A stretch of 48,959 nucleotides of DNA. It comes from Myxococcales bacterium (GTDB lineage Bacteria > Myxococcota_A > Polyangia > Polyangiales > Polyangiaceae). The stretch lies in the NCBI GenBank assembly GCA_009692485.1, contig SHZB01000001.1, positions 1 through 48,959 on the forward strand, given 5' to 3'. The position numbers and the translations under genes were made by a program. Positions 19,579 through 29,203 of the stretch are shown in pieces (within the stretch, counting starts at the first letter, position 1; each line of letters starts with the position of its first letter). The notes under the pieces were generated by a model. The model ran no database searches. It had not been told where the DNA came from and worked only from the letters and a program-made list of their open reading frames with translations.

Positions 19579-21141
19579 ATGAGCTGGGACGAGGACGCCA
19601 CACAGGTTTTCAGCGGTGCGGAGGCACTCCTCGGCGCGACCTGGCAGGTGAACTTGTCGGAGCGCGAGACCCGCTCGATGACGGCCGTCGAGATCGGTGT
19701 CGAGTACGGCCGCGGCCTGCTCGGGCTCCGCGAGGTCTTCGTGTGGCGCGATGGCATGCCGGATTGGATCGCGCTTGGAGATTGCGCCGAGTTGAAGGCG
19801 ATTCTGGAAGAGTACGCGACGCGGCGCGCTTCGGCTCCCGCGGCGGGCGAGCGCGCACCGTTCAGCAGCTCGACCGCCGTCCTGCAAGCCCAGCACCCAG
19901 CCGCCGCGGTGATGGCGCTCGCGGGCCGTAGCTCGAAGGCGACGCTCGTCGGGCTTGGAATTCCGGCGATGGCCGCACCCTACGCTGCCGCGGCGTCGAG
20001 ACCCGGCGGCTTCGCGGAGTCCAGCGGAGCTTCGCCGCCGCGACGACCGCCAGCACCGATAACTGCGGCATTTCCTGATCAGAATGCGTTCGGAGGCGGC
20101 CCCGGTCATGGGTCGCAACCGGCCGGCGCTGGCTATTCAGCGCAGCCGGCGGGTTTCAATTACGGGTCGCAACTGGGCGGCGCGGGCTACGCAGTGCCGC
20201 CGGCGGGTTTCAATTACGGGTCGCAATCTGGGGCGTTCGGAGCGCAGGCCCAAGGTCCGTCTTTGCCACCGCATGCACCGCTCACGAGCTACGTTCCGCC
20301 TTCACGTGCAGCTGAGATGGCGATCGCGGCGGCGCGGCTTCCGCAGTCGCGCGACGGTGGCGCGAACGTCGGACTCGTCGTCGGCTTCGTCGCCGTAGTG
20401 CTGTTGCTCGGCTCGGCGGCCGCATACTTCATGATGCGCGCGCCTGCGTCGGGCGACTCGACGGATTCGGAGAGCGTGGTGGTGGCAAGTGACGCGGACC
20501 CGACCGGCATCGCGCCCATCGATGCAGCGGCGAGCGCGCCCGCAACAGGGATCTCCGCAACGGCGCCCGCGACGGACAGCGACACGCGCGCTCGGCCGCC
20601 CGATGACGCCGGCAGCAAGGGCGACGACAAGAAAGACGAAGCGACGAGCAAGGGCGACGACAAGAAGGACGAAGCGACGAGCAAGGGCGACGACAAGAAG
20701 GACGTCGCCAGCGGCAAGGGCGACGACAAGAAGGATTCAGCGAGCGGCAAGGGCGACGACAAGAAAGACGTCGCGAGCGGCAAGGGCGACGACAAGAAAG
20801 TTTCAGCGAGCGGCAAGGGCGACGACAAGAAGGATTCAGCGAGCAGCAAGGGCGACGACAAAAAGGATGCGAACGCGGATTTCAACGTCGATGCGGCCAA
20901 GAGCGCGCTGGAGAAGGCAGCCGGCGCAGCGTCGGGCTGCGGCAAATCGGGTGGACCCACGGGTCGCGGCAAGGCGACCGTGACCTTCGCTGCGAGCGGC
21001 GCCGCGTCGAGTGCCTCGGTCAATGCCCCATTTGCCGGCACGCCGACGGGCAGCTGCGCGGTCGCGGCATTCCGTCGTGCGCGGGTGCCGCCATTCAGCG
21101 GCAGCTCGACGACGGTGACGAAGTCCTTCATCGTGAAGTGA
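19579..21141 (+). CDS. GYF_2-like N-terminus, TM segment, KGDDKKD repeats, AgmX/PglI-like C-terminal domain
   Basis: VFVWRDGMPDWIALGDCAELK; TM GLVVGFVAVVLLLGSAAAYFM; C-terminus GKATVTFAASGAASSASVNAPFAGTPTGSCAVAAFRRARVPPFSGSSTTVTKSF. Confidence 0.75.
   Translation: MSWDEDATQVFSGAEALLGATWQVNLSERETRSMTAVEIGVEYGRGLLGLREVFVWRDGMPDWIALGDCAELKAILEEYATRRASAPAAGERAPFSSSTAVLQAQHPAAAVMALAGRSSKATLVGLGIPAMAAPYAAAASRPGGFAESSGASPPRRPPAPITAAFPDQNAFGGGPGHGSQPAGAGYSAQPAGFNYGSQLGGAGYAVPPAGFNYGSQSGAFGAQAQGPSLPPHAPLTSYVPPSRAAEMAIAAARLPQSRDGGANVGLVVGFVAVVLLLGSAAAYFMMRAPASGDSTDSESVVVASDADPTGIAPIDAAASAPATGISATAPATDSDTRARPPDDAGSKGDDKKDEATSKGDDKKDEATSKGDDKKDVASGKGDDKKDSASGKGDDKKDVASGKGDDKKVSASGKGDDKKDSASSKGDDKKDANADFNVDAAKSALEKAAGAASGCGKSGGPTGRGKATVTFAASGAASSASVNAPFAGTPTGSCAVAAFRRARVPPFSGSSTTVTKSFIVK
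20613..20876. repeat. 33-bp in-frame repeat (KGDDKKDxAxx, 8 copies)
   Basis: Eight KGDDKK units in the translation. Confidence 0.95.
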
Positions 21142-21223
21142 CCGGGCCGCGCTCGCGGATCGCATGCACAACGATCGCATCGAAGCCCGGAACGGAGTTT
21201 GGTCGCACGCGGTCGTGCGCGAG

Positions 21224-23116
21224 CTAGCCGCCTAACTCGACGACTCGCGTCACGGAGTCGCCGAAAATCGTGGTGACTGCCACGCATGCGCGAGTGCCAT
21301 AGCGCCCGCGCCGCTGAAGTGGAGTCGTCAGCTCGATGGGCTCGCCGCGGCGTTGGCCGAATCGAACACCCGGTCGAAAGAGCCGTCCGTCGTAGCGAAA
21401 ATCGACCATCCAGGTTGTGACGAGCGCCGTGATCGGGAGCCCCTGGACGCCCGTCGCGCCGCGTGGTTTTCGCTCAGGACACGTCAGTCGCGCCAGCTCG
21501 ATCGCGACCTCGTCACCCACCCGGCGGAGTGACACTTCGAGCTCGACCGGCGGAAGAAAAAGGCCCGAGCGTGCACCGCGCGCAAGCTCGATCGGAATCG
21601 TCCGCAGCTCGACCGCGAGCCCTTGTGCATGGCCGCACGCGCGGAGCTCGGCCATGTCTTCGCCCCAACTCCAGCCGAGCAGGTGCACGGACGTCAGTCC
21701 TCGGCGACACGCCTCTTGGCATGCGGCCTCCGCTTCGCCGCTTGTCACGCGCGCACCCTCGGCGACCGCGACCACGCACTGCTCGCGCACTCCGAGTCGC
21801 ACTCCAAAGGCCTTGGCGCCGTAAGCCGCGAGGATGGCTGCGGCTCCCCCGCTCGCAAGGAATGTCGCTTGTTCTGCGCGCGCGGTCGTCACGACGTCGA
21901 ACGGCGAGATCGCCGCCAGCCTCTTGCGCGTGACGTCGATGGCCACAAGCCCCGCGTCGCATCCGATCCATCTGCGTCCGAGCCGCGCCGCGACCGCCAG
22001 CGTCGTGCCCGAGCCGCAGTAGAAATCTGCCACGAGATCCCCTGGCTTCGACGCCCAGCTCAGGATGCGCTCGAGCAACCCCTCGGGCTTCTGCGTGTCG
22101 TAGCCCATGTCTTCGCTCTTCGCGCGGTGGCGCAGCGGGCGCACCTCGAAGTCGTCCCAGAGCGCGTCCACCGGCTGGTCCTTCACCCACGCGCCGCGCT
22201 CGTCCTCGCGAAGGAAATACTTGATGTAGACGGTGCCCGTGGCCGAGTCGTAGACACGCCCCTGTGCGCGAAGCTCCGTGATGCTCGCGTCGGTGTAATC
22301 GCCACGCGGCGCGGTCGTGAAGTAGGCCTTTCGGTCCGCGTCCCAGCGCGCGCCCTTGGGCTTTCCGTTGCCATCGAGCGCGACGACGTGCGTCTTGCGC
22401 GGAAGGACACCCGCGAACGCCGCCCCCGGCGTCTTCGAGTAAACCAAGATCGTGTCGAAGACCCGTCCAAGCTGGCGCGACGCCGCCTGCCTGCCGAGGT
22501 TCGGTGCGCGCCGCCACACGATCTCGTTGCGGAAACACGCGGGACCGAAGAGCTCGTCGAGGATGAGGCGAAGCATGCTGTTTGCACGCCAATCGCAGTG
22601 CAAAAACAACTTTCCATCCGCTTTCAGCAGACGATGCATGAGCGTCAAGCGGGCATACAGCGCATCGAGATAGTCGCCGAGGCCGCCCGTGCGCCCGTCG
22701 TGGTAGGCGGTGCGTTCGATCGCGACCTGCTCTTCACCGGCCTGCGTTTGGCTGTAATAACTGAGGCCCGTGGCGAAGGGCGGGTCGATGTAGACGACGT
22801 CGATCTGTCCCTCGAAGCGCGACGCCAGCGCCTCCATCGCGACGAGGTTGTCGCCGAACACGAGGAGATTGCCGGACGCGTCGGCTTGGTTGACGCCACC
22901 GTCACCGTTGCGGTTATCGCCGTCGTCGCCTGGATGCGCGCGGGTACTTCCGGTGGCACCGCCGCTGTCGCTTTCGCCCGCGTAAACGAGCCCGAGCTGC
23001 GCCGAAGTCGCTCCCGGCTGCTGTCGTTCGGCGAGCTCGAGATCGCCCCACTCGCCGGCTCGCGGCACTCGCTGACTCTTGCCGGACCACACGAGCTCGA
23101 TTCCGCCTTTTGCCAT
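21224..23116 (-). CDS. site-specific DNA methyltransferase, beta-class order, Mod-like, with C-terminal domain
   Basis: Motif IV DVVYIDPPFATG precedes motif I DFYCGSGTTLAVAARLGRRWIGCD; HCDWRANSMLRLILDELFG; FRNEIVWRR. Confidence 0.88.
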   Translation of the reverse strand: MAKGGIELVWSGKSQRVPRAGEWGDLELAERQQPGATSAQLGLVYAGESDSGGATGSTRAHPGDDGDNRNGDGGVNQADASGNLLVFGDNLVAMEALASRFEGQIDVVYIDPPFATGLSYYSQTQAGEEQVAIERTAYHDGRTGGLGDYLDALYARLTLMHRLLKADGKLFLHCDWRANSMLRLILDELFGPACFRNEIVWRRAPNLGRQAASRQLGRVFDTILVYSKTPGAAFAGVLPRKTHVVALDGNGKPKGARWDADRKAYFTTAPRGDYTDASITELRAQGRVYDSATGTVYIKYFLREDERGAWVKDQPVDALWDDFEVRPLRHRAKSEDMGYDTQKPEGLLERILSWASKPGDLVADFYCGSGTTLAVAARLGRRWIGCDAGLVAIDVTRKRLAAISPFDVVTTARAEQATFLASGGAAAILAAYGAKAFGVRLGVREQCVVAVAEGARVTSGEAEAACQEACRRGLTSVHLLGWSWGEDMAELRACGHAQGLAVELRTIPIELARGARSGLFLPPVELEVSLRRVGDEVAIELARLTCPERKPRGATGVQGLPITALVTTWMVDFRYDGRLFRPGVRFGQRRGEPIELTTPLQRRGRYGTRACVAVTTIFGDSVTRVVELGG

Positions 23117-23336
23117 CTCCGCCTCGTTGCCGTAAGCCGCAGCTCTCGGCAAGCTCCGCGCTCGCGATGCGACGAATGCCTTCGGCCGACTGCATCACGG
23201 TCGACGGCGCGCCCTGTGATCACGGGCGTTCGTGTGCTCGGGGCGTGCGTGTTGCCTATGGAATGCGACTCGATTAGGGTCCCGCCGCGCGCTCCGTTAG
23301 GACGCCCTTGATGCAGGCGTTTACGAGACCAAAACC

Positions 23337-23687
23337 ATGCCGAAGAGTTCGAACGATGGGACGGTGCTCGGTCACGGATTGCGCGTGCGGGGCCGCGTGC
23401 GTGGCGATGGCGATCTCTGCATCGAGGCGCAGATCGACGGCGACGTGAGCGTGACGGGGCTGCTTGAGCTTCGTGATGGCGCCCGCATCCGCGGCACCGT
23501 CTCGGCGGCGTCCGTCATCGTGGGCGGCGAGCTCGAAGGCAACCTCGACATTTCGGGCCCGGTCAGCGTCACGAGCACGGGCGTGCTTCGCGGCGATGTA
23601 TCCGCTGCCTCGCTCTCGCTCGACGAAGGCGGAACGTTCCAAGGGCTCGTGCAAGCCGACTTTGACTTGCCCGACGCGATCGCGTAG
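23337..23687 (+). CDS. bactofilin family protein (1)
   Basis: GHGLRVRGRVRGDGDLCIEAQIDGDVSVTGLLELRDGARIRGTVSAASVIVGGELEGN, beta-helix repeat. Confidence 0.87.
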   Translation: MPKSSNDGTVLGHGLRVRGRVRGDGDLCIEAQIDGDVSVTGLLELRDGARIRGTVSAASVIVGGELEGNLDISGPVSVTSTGVLRGDVSAASLSLDEGGTFQGLVQADFDLPDAIA

Positions 23688-23755
23688 GCACCGGGTCGCG
23701 CGACGACGAGAAGAGCGACTCACGACGACATCGGTGCGACAAGGAGCGAAGCGTG

Positions 23756-24067
23756 GCAGCAACTATCATCGGGGCAGGGATCACGATCGAGGGCGAAATT
23801 TCCTCGGACGACGAGGTCATCGTCGGCGGTGTCGTGCGCGGCAAGCTCTCTGTCGGTGGCAGCGTGACGGTAGAGTCTGGCGCTGTCGTTGAAGCCGACG
23901 TCGACGCGGCGAGCGTGTCCGTTGGCGGCAGCGTCACTGGAAACGTGACCGCGGCCGAGCGTGTTGATTTGCTTTCCGGCGGCAAGCTCATCGGCGACGT
24001 GAAGGCCGCGCGCCTCACGATCGCGGACGGTGCCGTGTTCAAGGGCAACGTCGACATGGAGGTGTGA
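23756..24067 (+). CDS. bactofilin family protein (2)
   Basis: ITIEGEISSDDEVIVGGVVRGKLSVGGSVTVESGAVVEADVDAASVSVGGSVTGNV; start uncertain (23753 in ORF track). Confidence 0.85.
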   Translation, partial: AATIIGAGITIEGEISSDDEVIVGGVVRGKLSVGGSVTVESGAVVEADVDAASVSVGGSVTGNVTAAERVDLLSGGKLIGDVKAARLTIADGAVFKGNVDMEV

Positions 24068-24903
24068 GCACCGTGGCAAACGGCAGCGCATCCATCATCG
24101 CCGCGGGCACCGTCATCCGCGGACGCGTTCGTGCAGACTCCGATCTCGAAGTGCATGGCCACGTCGAAGGCAGCATCGTTGCGACCGGCACCGTCGTTGT
24201 CGCCGAGGGCGGCCTCGTCAAGAGTGACATCGAGGCGAACACGGTGCGCGTCGCCGGCGCCGTAGCGGGCAATCTGCGAGCAGAGGCGCTCATCGTGCTC
24301 GAGGCCACGGCCCGCGTCGTCGGTGACGTGTCTGCTCCGACCATCGGCATTCGTCCGGGCGCGCTCGTCCGAGGTCGTGTCGCGACCGGCGAGCTCTCGG
24401 CGCCGCAACCCGCGCGCGCTGCGGCCACTCGCGGTGCTGTCCCCGCTCTGCGTGGCACGGCACCAGCTTTACGTGGCGCAGTCGCGGGTGCGCGTGGCTC
24501 TGCCCCTTTACTGCATGGAAATGCCCCTTTACTGCATGGAAATGCCCCAGGCTCAGGTGGGCGCGCCGGCGAAATTGCGCGGCAGGGTAGTAAGCCCGTG
24601 CAAGCTGATGCTCGGAATGCCGCGGTCGCTGCGCCGCCAAGCCGTCCACTGGCCACGGTCCCGGCGACACCCGCGGCACGCGTCCAGGCAGCCTCCGCCC
24701 CCGACCGAAAATCCTCCGCGAACGTGGCATCGGGCGTCGTCGCGTCGCCGAAGGTCGCCGAGCCGTCGAGGCCCACGGCGCAAGCACGCGCAACCGAAGC
24801 TGCTGCACCGCCAGCGAAGCCCGAGCGACGTGCCCCGCCACCGGTTGCACCCGCGCTCAGCAAGCATTCGAAGAAGACCGCGCGGCGCTCTGTACGCAGC
24901 TGA
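24064..24903 (+). CDS. bactofilin family protein (3) with long Ala/Pro-rich C-terminal extension
   Basis: SIIAAGTVIRGRVRADSDLEVHGHVEGSIVATGTVVVAEGGLVKSDIEANTVRVAGAVAGN; GTG start overlaps upstream stop. Confidence 0.83.
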   Translation: MSTVANGSASIIAAGTVIRGRVRADSDLEVHGHVEGSIVATGTVVVAEGGLVKSDIEANTVRVAGAVAGNLRAEALIVLEATARVVGDVSAPTIGIRPGALVRGRVATGELSAPQPARAAATRGAVPALRGTAPALRGAVAGARGSAPLLHGNAPLLHGNAPGSGGRAGEIARQGSKPVQADARNAAVAAPPSRPLATVPATPAARVQAASAPDRKSSANVASGVVASPKVAEPSRPTAQARATEAAAPPAKPERRAPPPVAPALSKHSKKTARRSVRS

Positions 24904-24917
24904 CGGGCACGCAGCAC

Positions 24918-25532
24918 GTGACCCAATCACGAAGAGACCGCACCGGGAAATCGTGGCCCGAGCTGCTCGCGCTGCTGAAGACGCACTCGTATCAAAGCGG
25001 CCGCGTCGTGCTCGCCTCGGGCATGGAGAGCGATTTCTTCATCGACTGCAAGCAGAGCGTCTTGAAGGCCCGCGGACACCAGCTCGTGGGGGAGCTGATG
25101 CTCGATGCGTTTCGTCACGTTCGCGTCGACGCCGTCGCCGGGGTCGAGCTCGGTGGCTGTCCGCTTGCGAGCGCGGTCTCGTTCATGAGCGCTCAGCGTG
25201 GTCGCCCGCTCGACGCGCTCTACGTGCGGAAAGAGGTCAAAGATCACGGCAGCCGCCGCAAGGTCGAAGGGCTCGTCCACCCCGGCATGCGCGTCATGCT
25301 GCTCGAGGACGTGATCACGACCGGCGGCTCGACGCTTCGCGCGCTTGATGCTCTGCGAAGCGTCGGCGCCGAGGTCTTGGGCGTCGTGGCGCTCGTCGAT
25401 CGACTCGAGGGCGGCGTCGAGGCCATCTCCGCGCAGGGCGTCGAGGTGGTCGCGCTCTTTACGCGGCTCGATTTCCTCGCTGAAGACGACTTAGACGCCA
25501 CGCTCAACGAGCCTACGGTCGCGGACGAGTAG
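24918..25532 (+). CDS. pyrE: orotate phosphoribosyltransferase
   Basis: SGMESDFFIDCKQ, VAGVELGGCPLASAVS, PRTase motif VMLLEDVITTGGSTL. Confidence 0.92.
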   Translation: MTQSRRDRTGKSWPELLALLKTHSYQSGRVVLASGMESDFFIDCKQSVLKARGHQLVGELMLDAFRHVRVDAVAGVELGGCPLASAVSFMSAQRGRPLDALYVRKEVKDHGSRRKVEGLVHPGMRVMLLEDVITTGGSTLRALDALRSVGAEVLGVVALVDRLEGGVEAISAQGVEVVALFTRLDFLAEDDLDATLNEPTVADE

Positions 25533-25584
25533 CCCGAATCGATCGCAAAGACGGGGAACTCGATGTCTCCGAATTGGCGAGCGT

Positions 25585-26835
25585 TTAGTGGGCGACGCGC
25601 GTCTGTGCGAGGTGGCGCGCGAGTCGTTGGTAGAGCTGGGCCGCGAGCGCGTGATCATGGGCATGGGCGCGCACGAAATCCTCGTGGCGTATTCGCAAAA
25701 GCCGTCCTCGTTCGAGCGCGCGAGGGGTGACGTCACGGCAGGCGACGTCCACGAGTGACTCGGCCATGAGCAGAGCGGAGGGCCCCATCGTACGGCCGTC
25801 GGCGACTGCGAATTTGCCGTCGAGGACGATATAGGCGAAGCGATCGCCGCCAAGCTCGCTCGGGAGAGCTTCATCGCAGTCGACCTCGATCTCGAGCGCC
25901 GCGGCCAGCGTCGCCAAGGTCGCGCTCGTCCCTACGCCGCTCAGAAGCGGACACGCCTCGACGATGGCGAGGTCGCGCGCCCGCGGGGCGGCGTCGGTGG
26001 CGCGGGAGACGAACCGCTCGCGCACGCCGATCGCGAGCACCGATGCGTCGTCCGTGCGGTCGATCGCTTGGGCCGCGTCGAGCAAGCCCGCGGCGATGAC
26101 GTCGATCTCGCCAAACCGCGCTGAGGCCCAGATTTCCGGCGATCCGTTGAATGGCGCGAAGGCTCCGTCAGTACACAGGAGCAGTCGGTCATCGCTCGCG
26201 AGATCGACTGAGAGCGTATCGGGCACCAGCTCGGCAGCATGGCCCACCGATCGCGAAAGAGCCCCGCGTGCATGGTGCGACGTCACCTGTCGGCCGGACT
26301 TGCGAATGGAGAAGTCCGCACTCCTGTGGTCGCTCGTGAGCCTGAGCTCCTGTGGTCCACGAAGGAGGTAAATTCGGGAATCGCCCACGTGGGCCACGAA
26401 GGCGCGATCACGGGCGAGCAACACCGCATCGAGCGTCGTTCCCATCCCGCGTTGTCCGCTCGAGCTTTCCCCTTGCCGGCGCACGGCACGGTTCGCCTCG
26501 CCGACCGATGCTCGGAGCAGCGCGAAGACGTCCGCGCGTCGCTCGACGGTTGGCTCACGGCCATAGCGCCTCACCACGCGCTTCGCAGCATCGCGCGCCA
26601 ATTCGGCCTCGAGCACCGAGAGCGCGAGAGCCGCCGCCACCTCGCCCGCCGCGTGTCCGCCCATGCCGTCGGCGATCGCAAACAGCCCCAGATCGGGCCG
26701 GCAAAGCAGGGCATCCTGGTTCGTGGGATTTCGGCTGCCCGCCGCAGTGCGCGCCGCAAACTCGACGCGAAAATCGAAGCTCTGGACGACCACACCTCGC
26801 TCCGCGGCCAACAGTTGCGGGCTCGGGCGGTCCAT
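25585..26835 (-). CDS. PP2C-type phosphatase fused to a cNMP-binding-like C-terminal domain
   Basis: NQDALLCRPDLGLFAIADGMGGHAAGE, MGTTLDAVLL, AHVGDSRIYLLR, LLLCTDG; C-terminus DRFAYIVLDGKFAVADGRTMGPSALLMAESLV. Confidence 0.83.
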   Translation of the reverse strand: MDRPSPQLLAAERGVVVQSFDFRVEFAARTAAGSRNPTNQDALLCRPDLGLFAIADGMGGHAAGEVAAALALSVLEAELARDAAKRVVRRYGREPTVERRADVFALLRASVGEANRAVRRQGESSSGQRGMGTTLDAVLLARDRAFVAHVGDSRIYLLRGPQELRLTSDHRSADFSIRKSGRQVTSHHARGALSRSVGHAAELVPDTLSVDLASDDRLLLCTDGAFAPFNGSPEIWASARFGEIDVIAAGLLDAAQAIDRTDDASVLAIGVRERFVSRATDAAPRARDLAIVEACPLLSGVGTSATLATLAAALEIEVDCDEALPSELGGDRFAYIVLDGKFAVADGRTMGPSALLMAESLVDVACRDVTPRALERGRLLRIRHEDFVRAHAHDHALAAQLYQRLARHLAQTRVAH

Positions 26836-26980
26836 CGTCGGTAGCGGCGAGAATAACCCGATAGACCGGCGCGCCCCAACTACTCTCGATGCCGCATGGC
26901 CAAGCTTTGTCGTTCGGAGCCGGTCGAAATGTGCCAAGGTTCCGGGTTGCTGCGCTGAACCGATCGGCGGGCCGCCCGCG

Positions 26981-28102
26981 ATGACGAAGAAGCGCACTAT
27001 CGTTCTTGACCCGATCCGCACTGACGGGTGGTTCGAGCGGCTTGGTGAGAGTATCGGCAGCTTCCAGACGCTCTGCGAAGTTCTCGGCGAGCGGTTCTTC
27101 GCGTTTTCGCTGATCACCCAGGCGCGCGTCAGCTCGCTCATGATCGATCGCTTCGACTCGGACAACTCGATTGTCGAATTCAGCTTCGCCGGGCTCGGTG
27201 ACCCCGACGATGAAGAGCCCGAGCGCGTCGGGGTGCTCGAGCTACGCCGTCGCGTGACCGCACGCCTCCTCGCGAGCGAGCCTTCAGGACCTCCCGCAAG
27301 CGCGCTCGGTGACGACCTCAACCTCGTGCAGCGTCACATTGGACCGCGCCTGCTCCTGCTCGCGCCGCTCTACGGTTACGGATTGCGTCAACTCATCGTC
27401 GAGGGAGACACCTCGCGCGTCCTCATCGAGCATGAGAACGACACCGCCGAGGTCACGGTAGACGAGCTCCGCAAGCTCCTCTTTTCGCACGTCCACGACG
27501 ACCTCGAGCAGGGGACGCAGCGTTCGTCGGGCACGTCGATCGACCTGAATCATGTCGCCGAGGCCGAGCGACTCGCAGCTCTCGGGCAGTGGGAGAAACT
27601 CGTCGAGTTACTCGGCGCATGGACGATGCCACTCGCCATTTATTGGCGCACGCCCGAGGGGCAGGCGATGCCCGAAACGGCGCGCCAACGGATCGCCGAG
27701 GGACTGGGTCTGCTGGGCACCGCGTGCGCGAAGCTCGGCGACGCGAGCCAGGGCGAAGAGGTGATGCGCCTCGCCGTTCAGTATGCCCAGGACGGGTCGG
27801 CCGCTCCGGCGATCTTCCTCCAGCTCGGGCAGATGCTGCTCGAAGCCGCTCGTCCCGGCGAGGCCATCGGACCGCTGCGGCGCGCTGCCATGCTCGGAAC
27901 TTCGTCAAGCGAAAAACTCACCACGCACCTCGCCCTCGCCCAGGCGTATCGCGCGCGCGCATCACGCTTGCCGGCGCTCGCAGCGCTCGTGGTTGCCGAG
28001 CAGGCCGGAGCCTCGAAAGCGCAGCTCGCCGAGGTCTCGCAATGGCTGGAGCGCGAGCTTGGAGAGGCGCTCCTTCGCTGGCGCAAGCTCGTCATCGGCT
28101 GA
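26981..28102 (+). CDS. hypothetical TPR-containing protein
   Basis: ATG at 26981; C-terminal TPR-like helices; no N-terminal family recognised. Confidence 0.68.
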   Translation: MTKKRTIVLDPIRTDGWFERLGESIGSFQTLCEVLGERFFAFSLITQARVSSLMIDRFDSDNSIVEFSFAGLGDPDDEEPERVGVLELRRRVTARLLASEPSGPPASALGDDLNLVQRHIGPRLLLLAPLYGYGLRQLIVEGDTSRVLIEHENDTAEVTVDELRKLLFSHVHDDLEQGTQRSSGTSIDLNHVAEAERLAALGQWEKLVELLGAWTMPLAIYWRTPEGQAMPETARQRIAEGLGLLGTACAKLGDASQGEEVMRLAVQYAQDGSAAPAIFLQLGQMLLEAARPGEAIGPLRRAAMLGTSSSEKLTTHLALAQAYRARASRLPALAALVVAEQAGASKAQLAEVSQWLERELGEALLRWRKLVIG

Positions 28103-28193
28103 GCGTCTTCGGTGCCGCGCCCGCGGCCGATTCCTAGGGTTCGGACGCATTGACACGACGGTGTCGCCGTGTGAACACGGCGCCCGCATCTCC

Positions 28194-28553
28194 ATGACGT
28201 CGTACGTTCCGGTCCTTCTGCTCTTTGCGGCCGCGGCCGTCCTGACCGGCGGCATGTACGTGGCCACGACGTACCTCGGTCCCAAGGCGCCGAATGCGGT
28301 CAAGCCCCTCCCCTTCGAGTGCGGAAACGTCGTCGCCGACGGAACCAACAGGCTGCGTCCGAGCGTGAAGTTTTACCTCACCGCATTGCTCTTCGTCGTC
28401 TTCGACATCGAGGCCGTGATGCTCTACCCCTGGGCCGTCGTGTTTCGGTCGCTGGGCTGGCCCGGCTTCGTGACCATGAGCTCCTTCATCGCGCTCCTCG
28501 CCATCGTGCTCATCTACGTTTGGCGCAAGGGCGCACTGGAATGGGAAGCGTAA
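28194..28553 (+). CDS. nuoA: NADH-quinone oxidoreductase subunit A
   Basis: PFECGN, RLRPSVKFYLTALLFVVFDIEAVMLYPWAVVF. Confidence 0.95.
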   Translation: MTSYVPVLLLFAAAAVLTGGMYVATTYLGPKAPNAVKPLPFECGNVVADGTNRLRPSVKFYLTALLFVVFDIEAVMLYPWAVVFRSLGWPGFVTMSSFIALLAIVLIYVWRKGALEWEA

Positions 28554-28567
28554 GCGCGGTGACATCC

Positions 28568-29143
28568 ATGTCAGATAATTCCGCGCCCGATCTCGAACGG
28601 TCGCAGCTCGTACTAGAGGGCTCGCAGCAGGGATTTGCCACGACCCGCTTCGAAGATCTGCTGAACTGGGCTCGAAAATACTCGCTCTTCCAGTATCCCT
28701 TCGTGACCGCGTGTTGCGCGATGGAGTTCATGGCGCTCGCGGGCCCGCGCTTCGACATGGCTCGCTTCGGCGCTGAGGCCCCGCGCTTTTCGCCACGGCA
28801 GTCGGATCTCTTGTGGGTCGTCGGCACCATCAGCCAGCGGCAGGCGCCCGTGCTCAAGACGGTCTACGACCAAATGGCTGATCCGAAGTACGTGATCGCC
28901 TTCGGAACTTGCGCTTCGTCGGGTGGTTTCTACGACAACTACACGACGCTTCCCGGCATCGACAAGATCATCCCCGTAGACGTCTTCGTGCCCGGGTGCC
29001 CGCCGCGCCCCGAGACGGTCATCGATGGCCTGTTGCTCCTGCAAGACAAGATCACGCGTGGAGATCGCAGCGTAGGAATCGTCAAGCCGCGGGTCGATCC
29101 GGTGCAGCTCCGTAATCCCGTGCAGTTGCGTCGCAAGGCGTGA
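28568..29143 (+). CDS. nuoB: NADH-quinone oxidoreductase subunit B
   Basis: TACCAMEFMA, GPRFDMARFG, FGTCASSGGFYDNY, VPGCPPRPE. Confidence 0.95.
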   Translation: MSDNSAPDLERSQLVLEGSQQGFATTRFEDLLNWARKYSLFQYPFVTACCAMEFMALAGPRFDMARFGAEAPRFSPRQSDLLWVVGTISQRQAPVLKTVYDQMADPKYVIAFGTCASSGGFYDNYTTLPGIDKIIPVDVFVPGCPPRPETVIDGLLLLQDKITRGDRSVGIVKPRVDPVQLRNPVQLRRKA

Positions 29144-29203
29144 GCCGATGTGCACGCCTCAGCCGCTGACGAAGACCCAAGCCGATGAGCGCGTCGTGAG
29201 CCC

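Noticed and set aside
20289-21287. 332-aa minus-strand ORF with SFLSSPLP repeats
   Set aside because: Antisense of the KGDDKKD array in the AgmX-like gene.
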